Source: Anaerolineae bacterium
GTDB lineage: Bacteria; Chloroflexota; Anaerolineae; Promineifilales; Promineifilaceae
Length of the DNA stretch: 35,018 nucleotides
Reading direction: 5' to 3'
Assembly (NCBI GenBank): GCA_015486215.1
Contig: WFSA01000141.1
Span: 1 to 35,018, forward strand
Position 1 is the first letter of the stretch; every line of letters starts with the position of its first letter. Made by a program: the position numbers and the translations under genes. The notes below the pieces were generated by a model. The model had not been told where the DNA came from. It saw only the letters and a list, made by a program, of their open reading frames with translations, and did no database searches. Positions 31,269 to 35,018 of this stretch are shown here, in pieces.

Positions 31269-31485
31269 ACCAACTCTCCAAAAACAACTCTCTATTTTCG
31301 TGTACTAATCTGCCAATTCGATTTAATTCAGATCGGCTGAACCTGCCTGTTTTCTGCAAAGCAACTGGGTCAAGCCAAAATTTTGCTACTTTTCTGTCGC
31401 GCTTTACATGGATATGCGGAGGTTCAGCGTAGTCCAATGCACCAAAGAAAAATCGGTACGGACCTTCTTTCAAAACTGTAGGCAT
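31249..31485 (-). CDS. DUF4160 protein, putative toxin partner
   Basis: 78 residues. PTVLKEGPYRFFFGALDYAEPPHIHVKRDRKVAKFWLDPVAL, then LNRIGRLVHENRELFLESWYEFF, matches DUF4160 (R-FFYS-E--EPPHVHV and late W-E-F). It is the first gene of the DUF4160/DUF2442 pair. The PHIHV motif is the most conserved part of the family and could be catalytic or metal binding. The role is unproven; it is placed with toxins because of the neighbourhood. Confidence 0.85.
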   Translation of the reverse strand: MPTVLKEGPYRFFFGALDYAEPPHIHVKRDRKVAKFWLDPVALQKTGRFSRSELNRIGRLVHENRELFLESWYEFFDD

Positions 31486-31555
31486 TCTTGAGCATCTCCT
31501 TTTTCACTTTCTCAGACTCAACATGGATAGTATAGGTGGGTTATTTACAAAAGTA

Positions 31556-31650
31556 AAACGGCCGTTTCTCCACCATTACCCGCTCACAAAAAAATTCGCT
31601 CCTTCCCCAATTCGCTGTACTCATTTGAAGAAAAACGGCCGTTTACAATT
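31556..31650 (-). repeat. Archipelago repeat block 5 (X block between two ACGGCCGT words)
   Basis: AAACGGCCGTTT, then CCACCATTACCCGCTCAC through ATTCGCTGTACTCATTTGAAG, then AAAACGGCCGTTTAC. No flippase segment in this copy. The spacing is nearly identical to block 8 (33757-33842). It lies between the DUF4160 start and hicA. Confidence 0.75.
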
Positions 31651-31684
31651 GCATATGATGGCATATTTTGCTATCATTTTAGCG

Positions 31685-31939
31685 ATGAACAATAAACACC
31701 GTAAAACGCTGTCCGCAATTTTCACCAATCCCGTGTCGCGCAACCTTGAATAGCGACGGATTGAAGCCTTGCTTATTGCGGTTGGTTGCGAGTTGATTGA
31801 AGGACACGGTTCGCGGGTTGCATTTAAGATGCGTGGGTTACGAGTTGATTTTCATCGCCCGCACCCACGAAAAGAAGCAAAACCGTACCAAGTTCGCATT
31901 GCCCGCGAATTTCTGGAAAAGATGGAGATTAAGCCATGA
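31685..31939 (+). pseudogene. hicA: HicA mRNA interferase toxin with an in-frame amber stop
   Basis: The frame opens MNNKHRKTLSAIFTNPVSRNLE, hits TAG at 31751-31753, and continues in the same frame as RRIEALLIAVGCELIEGHGSR, VAFKMRGLRVDFHRPHPRKE and a tail ending KMEIKP before TGA at 31937. Family members commonly have Trp at the interrupted position (a W-R-IE-LL pattern), so TGG to TAG is the simplest change. The catalytic His-containing FHRPHP region lies after the stop, so the toxin should be dead unless amber is suppressed or a downstream start is used. The stop overlaps hicB by 4 bases, the normal operon layout. The gene is on the plus strand, unlike most of the island. Confidence 0.85.
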
Positions 31940-32265
31940 AACCAATGCGTTATAAAAGATATGCCGCTCGGATTGAATACAGTGACGAGGATGAATGTTT
32001 CGTTGGCCGCGTGGCTGGCATTCGGGACATTATTACTTTTCATGGAGAAGATGTTGCCGAAGTGCGGCTTGCTTTTCAAGAGGCGATAGATTTTTATCTG
32101 GAAAGTTGTGCAGAGCGGGGAGAAAGTCCGCAAAAAGCGTACTCTGGCAGAATCATGTTGCGTGTGCCTGCGGCAACACATGAGGCGGTGGACAGGGCGG
32201 CGACGTTAAGCGGCAAAAGCATTAATCAATGGGCGATGGAGACGTTGTCTGTTGCTGCTCGTTAG
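31936..32265 (+). CDS. hicB: HicB-type antitoxin with ribbon-helix-helix domain
   Basis: 109 residues. The N-terminal part (YAARIEYSDEDECFVGRVAGIRD, GEDVAEVRLAFQEAIDFYLESC) is the partial RNase H-like HicB fold. The C-terminal part (SGRIMLRVPAATHEAVDRAATLSGKSINQWAMETLSVAA) is a ribbon-helix-helix DNA-binding domain. It should neutralise HicA and repress the operon. The partner toxin gene carries a nonsense mutation, so this is an intact antitoxin without an evident working toxin here. It could still protect against other HicA proteins in the genome. Confidence 0.93.
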   Translation: MKPMRYKRYAARIEYSDEDECFVGRVAGIRDIITFHGEDVAEVRLAFQEAIDFYLESCAERGESPQKAYSGRIMLRVPAATHEAVDRAATLSGKSINQWAMETLSVAAR

Positions 32266-32269
32266 GGAT

Positions 32270-32349
32270 AAACGGCCGTTTGCCCCACCATCCCCTCACG
32301 AAAAAACCATTGTACTCAACGCAAAACGGCCGTCTTAGACGGCCGTTTA
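32270..32349. repeat. Archipelago repeat block 6 with bidirectional hairpin terminator
   Basis: AAACGGCCGTTT, a short X block (CCCACCATCCCCTCACG...CCATTGTACTCAACGC) and the hairpin AACGGCCGTC-TTA-GACGGCCGTT (32324-32348). It lies between the convergent hicB and brnA genes and can end both transcripts. Confidence 0.75.
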
Positions 32350-32383
32350 CACTTCTATCATCATGCAAGAAACAACGTAATAA

Positions 32384-32677
32384 TCAGGCGACAGATATAG
32401 TTCTGTTCACAGAACCGGTATGCGCTTCCGCATACATACGAAGCGCGGCAACCATTCGTTGCTCATAATCATTGCCTAATGCTTGAAACCACGACAACAA
32501 GATCGGCTCCATTTTTACGGTGACGGCAACATCTTCTTGTGGCATACGCCATTCTGCATTGGCAAAAAAATCTTCGCCTAACGGCGGAATATCAGTCGTA
32601 TCAATATCGTCGTCTGTAAGAGCGTCAATCCGTTCCCAATCGGTAAGAGATGTATCGTCCATACTGTTTTTGTTCAT
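32384..32677 (-). CDS. brnA: BrnA-type antitoxin
   Basis: 97 residues. TDWERIDALTDDDIDTTDIPPLGEDFFANAEWRMP is the acidic toxin-binding part of BrnA-like proteins. VAVTVKMEPILLSWFQALGNDYEQRMVAALRMYAEAH is the ribbon-helix-helix segment that binds the operator. It overlaps the end of brnT by about 50 bases. The ATG at 32677 has GGAAGG upstream; an internal ATG 15 bases later is possible. Toxin before antitoxin is normal for brnTA. Confidence 0.9.
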   Translation of the reverse strand: MNKNSMDDTSLTDWERIDALTDDDIDTTDIPPLGEDFFANAEWRMPQEDVAVTVKMEPILLSWFQALGNDYEQRMVAALRMYAEAHTGSVNRTISVA

Positions 32678-32921
32678 AATTCAGTGCCTTCCGTAAAGAG
32701 ACGATGCGAATGGTTTCGCTATCATCATATTCAAGATAAACGACAACAATAACGCGCCCCACTGTCATACCAATGCCAACCCATCGATCCTCGCCATAAT
32801 CAGCCCGCGTATCAAGCCGAGTTAGCATAGGTGCATCGAACACTTCCTCCGCACTCTTAAAATCAAATCCATGCTTACGGATATTGGCCTGTCGTTTATT
32901 CTCATCCCACTCAAAGTTCAT
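32625..32921 (-). CDS. brnT: BrnT-type RNase toxin
   Basis: 98 residues. FEWDENKRQANIRKHGFDFKSAEEVFDAP is the classic BrnT opening (F-WD--K---N--KHG--F--A--VF), followed by EDRWVGIGMTVGRVIVVVYLEYDD and IRIVSLRKALNYEQKQY. It is a RelE-like endoribonuclease fold. The fold core is complete. It starts the brnTA operon on the minus strand, directly after block 7. Confidence 0.94.
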   Translation of the reverse strand: MNFEWDENKRQANIRKHGFDFKSAEEVFDAPMLTRLDTRADYGEDRWVGIGMTVGRVIVVVYLEYDDSETIRIVSLRKALNYEQKQYGRYISYRLGTD

Positions 32922-32954
32922 GATTCTATTGTATGTACAAACTGTAAATAATCA

Positions 32955-33149
32955 AGAGCCCGTTTACCCCACCATTCCCCACTCACGAAAAAATCCGCCC
33001 CTTCCCCAATTCGCTGTACTCATTTGAAGCAAAACGGCCGTTTACCACCCCAACCGCTCCCCAAGTCCCGCTGGCAAAATCTGCACCAAAACCCCGCTCA
33101 TAAAATCCGCTGTACTCAAAGTAAAACGGCCGTCTTAGACGGCCGTTTC
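32955..33149 (-). repeat. Archipelago repeat block 7 with hairpin terminator
   Basis: X block at 32958-33036, a short flippase 3'-end piece at 33033-33095, then a partial second X (CTCATAAAATCCGCTGTACTC) and the hairpin AACGGCCGTC-TTA-GACGGCCGTT (33124-33148). The hairpin is 33 bases past the RelE-like gene's stop. Confidence 0.75.
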
Positions 33150-33181
33150 TCCACATCCTAACAATTCTGCACGTTTGCGCG

Positions 33182-33466
33182 TTAATACACCTTGTCGTGC
33201 GTGCCAATATCCAGCAAGACAATTACCTCTTCGCCTGATACTGGATCGAATCCCAAAGAAAAGACAACACGACAATCGTAACCGCAGGAACATGCCCAAA
33301 AACCAACAAGCGTACCGCCTAATCTATGCGTGACTAAAGAGGATGCAAACAGGTCTTGTTCCATTTGACGCAACGCAAGATCAATGTGCTGGCGTAATTT
33401 TTTGTTACGCCGAGTAAATTTACGGTAAGCGCGTCTGAATTTAGGCGTGAGGACAAGTTGCCTCAT
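33182..33466 (-). CDS. RelE/YafQ-like mRNA interferase toxin
   Basis: 94 residues. LVLTPKFRRAYRKFTRRNKKLRQHIDLALRQMEQDLFASSLVTHRL followed by WACSCGYDCRVVFSL and a GEEVIVLLDIGTHDKVY C-terminus fits the RelE/ParE superfamily: two basic helices, an HxLxG-like turn, a Y-CRVVF strand and a final GTHD-VY. Such toxins cut mRNA in the ribosome. The ATG overlaps the upstream antitoxin stop by 4 bases, and a hairpin follows the stop. Assignment to the superfamily is good; the subfamily is unsure. Confidence 0.85.
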   Translation of the reverse strand: MRQLVLTPKFRRAYRKFTRRNKKLRQHIDLALRQMEQDLFASSLVTHRLGGTLVGFWACSCGYDCRVVFSLGFDPVSGEEVIVLLDIGTHDKVY

Positions 33467-33684
33467 ATATTACCTTTATGCAATTCTTGTATAACTTGAT
33501 TTGCTGACTGTGCTGTAAATTGCCCCTGACGAAATGCGCTCAATGATTCCCGCGCATCGCGTGCGATTTTTTGTCGTTCTGCTTCAATCAATCGTTTGCG
33601 AAAAATGTCGATTAGCATTTCTTGCTGGTCAACTGGCAATTGGCCGACTGTGTTAATTGCTTGGTTAAAAGTGATTGTACTCAT
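33463..33684 (-). CDS. Small antitoxin partner of the RelE-like toxin
   Basis: 73 residues. ITFNQAINTVGQLPVDQQEMLIDIFRKRLIEAERQKIARDARESLSAF, then FTAQSANQVIQELHKG, is a largely helical protein of the kind that precedes RelE-like toxins in cyanobacteria and Chloroflexota. The RDARES-AF and late EL motifs are typical. It is translationally coupled to the toxin by a 4-base overlap, antitoxin first. The function is inferred from the operon and length. Confidence 0.8.
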   Translation of the reverse strand: MSTITFNQAINTVGQLPVDQQEMLIDIFRKRLIEAERQKIARDARESLSAFRQGQFTAQSANQVIQELHKGNI

Positions 33685-33756
33685 TTTTTGCCTTCCTCAT
33701 ATGTAACCGTAATTATTTTGCGAAGTATAGCATATAAAATGAAGAAAATGACAAAC

Positions 33757-33842
33757 GACCGTTTCTCCACCATTACCCGCTCACAAGAAAATTCGTTCCT
33801 CCCCCAATTCGCTGTACTCATTTGAAGAAAAACGGCCGTTCG
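33757..33842 (-). repeat. Archipelago repeat block 8 (X block)
   Basis: CGACCGTTTCTCCACCATTACC through ATTCGCTGTACTCATTTGAAG then AAAACGGCCGTTCG. Nearly identical to block 5; the left palindrome word has one change (CGACCG). Confidence 0.72.
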
Positions 33843-33875
33843 ACAACAGCCATTTATCTTTCACAAAAAAACATT

Positions 33876-34016
33876 CTAACGTAATTGTTCCAAACCTTCC
33901 AAATTCAAAATATACATTTCTACCTGTCCTGATGGATTCTCTCGCTTCATCCTATCAAATTCAGCTTCTGCATCCGATAATACCCGTGAAGTTGAATCAT
34001 TCCTATACCAACATCC
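33876..34016 (-). pseudogene. In-frame coding tail after the TGA of the membrane protein gene
   Basis: Directly after the TGA at 34017-34019 the same frame continues for 46 codons without a stop, reading GCWYRNDSTSRVLSDAEAEF, DRMKRENPSGQVEMYILNL and EGLEQLR, and ends with TAG at 33876-33878. The composition is protein-like (acidic amphipathic helix, then a strand). It suggests the gene once ended here and was cut by a TGG or CGA to TGA change. Confidence 0.55.
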
Positions 34017-34616
34017 TCAAACATTAGCATGTTCGTCTCCCATCGTAACATTTTGTATTCGAAGTTCAGGTAAGTCTTCTACAATAAGAACATATCGAGT
34101 ATTAATTGCTGTAATTGATTCATCTGCTAGAACTATGTTTGAGGAATCAGAAGTAATCCAACCTGACGTATAACCATCTGCACGTTTAAATAATGGATTT
34201 ACCGAAATAAAATCCAAGAAAGCATCTGATCCACAAATTCTAGTTGCGAGAGAAGGGATAGTCGGCACAATCGTTGGTGTGTTGACAGGTGTTTGAGTCT
34301 TTTCTACAACCATAGAAGAAGGTTCTTCCATTGGTGTAAGGATAATTAAGGTGGGAGAGGCGGTTGATGTGGCTTCCACAGCATAATCAGTTGGTTCTAT
34401 TGCAAAGTCTGTAGTCTGATGTTCATCAGGCAATTCTTGCCTTGGCCAAGATAACCAAACGGTAATTGATATTAAAATAATTCCTATCCCAATAGAAATA
34501 ACCTTGAGTGCGAGAGGTAACGGTGGAATTTTAACGCTTTCAATTTCAGTAATTCCATAAAGTGCTACTAAAAGTGCAACACCTCCTATCAATGCTAAAA
34601 CCGCTGGCCCATCCAT
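34017..34616 (-). CDS. Two-helix membrane protein with Pro/Thr linker, probably truncated
   Basis: 199 residues. Two membrane helices (AVLALIGGVALLVALYGI about 5-22, and LALKVISIGIGIILISITVWLSW about 35-57) are followed by a Thr/Pro/Glu-rich linker (about 65-120) and a soluble domain with ICGSDAFLDFISVNPLF, ADGYTSGWITSDS and TRYVLIVEDLPEL. The layout resembles exported sensor-like or wall-facing proteins of Chloroflexota with TPT-rich linkers, but I do not recognise the domain. A further 46 in-frame codons follow the TGA, so the natural C-terminus may be missing. It stands alone between repeat blocks 8 and 9. Confidence 0.6.
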   Translation of the reverse strand: MDGPAVLALIGGVALLVALYGITEIESVKIPPLPLALKVISIGIGIILISITVWLSWPRQELPDEHQTTDFAIEPTDYAVEATSTASPTLIILTPMEEPSSMVVEKTQTPVNTPTIVPTIPSLATRICGSDAFLDFISVNPLFKRADGYTSGWITSDSSNIVLADESITAINTRYVLIVEDLPELRIQNVTMGDEHANV

Positions 34617-34723
34617 AATAATACTCCTAAATTATTCTTCATTTTTGTAAATAATGCTTATTTTTATCTCAATAATCCCAATTATAGTATTCTAAAGATG
34701 TTCAACGAAATTCGCTAGTTATC

Positions 34724-34850
34724 AAAAAACGGCCGTTTACCACCCCAACCACTCTCCAACCCTCGTCGGCAAAGTCTGCACCAAAATCCCCCGTTCCTCC
34801 TCCCCGATGACGCGCAAAGCGAACAAACTCCCGACGTAAACGGCCGTTCC
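34724..34850 (-). repeat. Archipelago repeat block 9: flippase 3'-end copy
   Basis: On the minus strand it reads TAVYVGSLFALRVIGEEERG, then ILVQTLPTRVGEWLGW and a stop, flanked by AACGGCCGTT words. It is the last copy in the window, and sequence to the right diverges. Confidence 0.75.
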
Positions 34851-34929
34851 TCCCGCATCCCACACAAACCAGCAATTCCAATTATGGCTTATGCTTCATT
34901 TATACTCGAGTGAATAATCATTTTCATGT

Positions 34930-35018
34930 ATGAAAACGAGACTAAAGCCATGTGTTTTGAGCGATTATTTACCAAAATCAGGCTTGATCCGACCAAAAAT
35001 CCCTAAAACAATGGTTGC
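34930..35018 (+). CDS. Partial open frame at the window edge, unrecognised
   Basis: ATG at 34930 opens a frame to the window end reading MKTRLKPCVLSDYLPKSG then LIRPKIPKTMVA. The basic, Pro/Lys-rich start and the position just outside the repeat island could fit a transposase N-terminus, but 29 residues are too few to say. No ribosome site is convincing. Confidence 0.3.
   Translation, partial: MKTRLKPCVLSDYLPKSGLIRPKIPKTMV

Noticed and set aside
34017-34019. Selenocysteine codon
   Set aside because: No convincing SECIS-like hairpin was seen directly after the TGA and no selenoprotein family was recognised. A nonsense mutation is simpler.
26126-34850. CRISPR array
   Set aside because: Repeats are unevenly spaced, differ in length, contain coding fragments and are separated by genes. 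There is no cas gene.
26126-34850. Classical integron cassette array
   Set aside because: No tyrosine integrase in the window and no recognisable attC core (RYYYAAC/GTTRRRY) at matching positions. The blocks instead contain copies of a coding 3' end.

Overview
The window looks like a chromosomal contig from a bacterium of the phylum Chloroflexota (Anaerolineae-like). This placement is inferred from gene content: a DnaB helicase next to a DnaD-domain protein and a DnaC/DnaI-type loader, a substrate-binding lipoprotein fused to an NBR1-Ig-like domain, a DUF3179 lipoprotein, a membrane pyrophosphatase and a four-helix-bundle protein. No rRNA or tRNA gene was recognised, so the placement is moderate confidence only.

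Layout. 1-2,985: the end of an antitoxin-like gene, then a compact, AT-rich type II restriction-modification operon on the minus strand (C5 methyltransferase, NgoFVII-like PLD-fold endonuclease, Vsr nickase). 2,993-6,419: HU-like protein and UvrA, both minus. 6,420-11,940: glycerophosphodiester phosphodiesterase, SBP-NBR1 lipoprotein, CBS-ACT protein and LysM protein, in a landscape of short palindromic mobile elements. 12,202-16,706: a primosome block on the minus strand (BFN-domain nuclease, DnaB, IVP-type four-helix protein, DnaD, and a loader with two ATPase domains in tandem). 17,224-25,238: membrane pyrophosphatase with a structured leader, a GT39-like membrane glycosyltransferase, RF3 (prfC) and a DUF3179 lipoprotein. 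26,126-35,018: an accessory toxin-antitoxin archipelago with two VapC/Phd pairs, DUF4160/DUF2442, a broken HicA with intact HicB, BrnT/BrnA and a RelE-like pair. It also holds a LuxR regulator beside a frameshifted secreted protein and several membrane proteins. These genes are separated by repeat blocks built from copies of the same gene 3' end and the palindrome ACGGCCGT.

Two genome-scale signals run through everything. The first is a highly iterated palindrome, CGGCCG inside AACGGCCGTT. I count about 75 copies by eye, where about 8-9 would be expected at even base composition; it lies in coding and non-coding DNA alike. The second is a set of at least seven families of 100-215 bp palindromic, non-coding elements with terminal inverted repeats and 7-10 bp target duplications. 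Several are nested in one another and some sit exactly at stop codons. No transposase that could move them is in the window.

Functionally the core genes are housekeeping: DNA repair, replication initiation, energy coupling and translation termination. The right third is a decaying, cassette-like defence/addiction island with several single-base gene disruptions.
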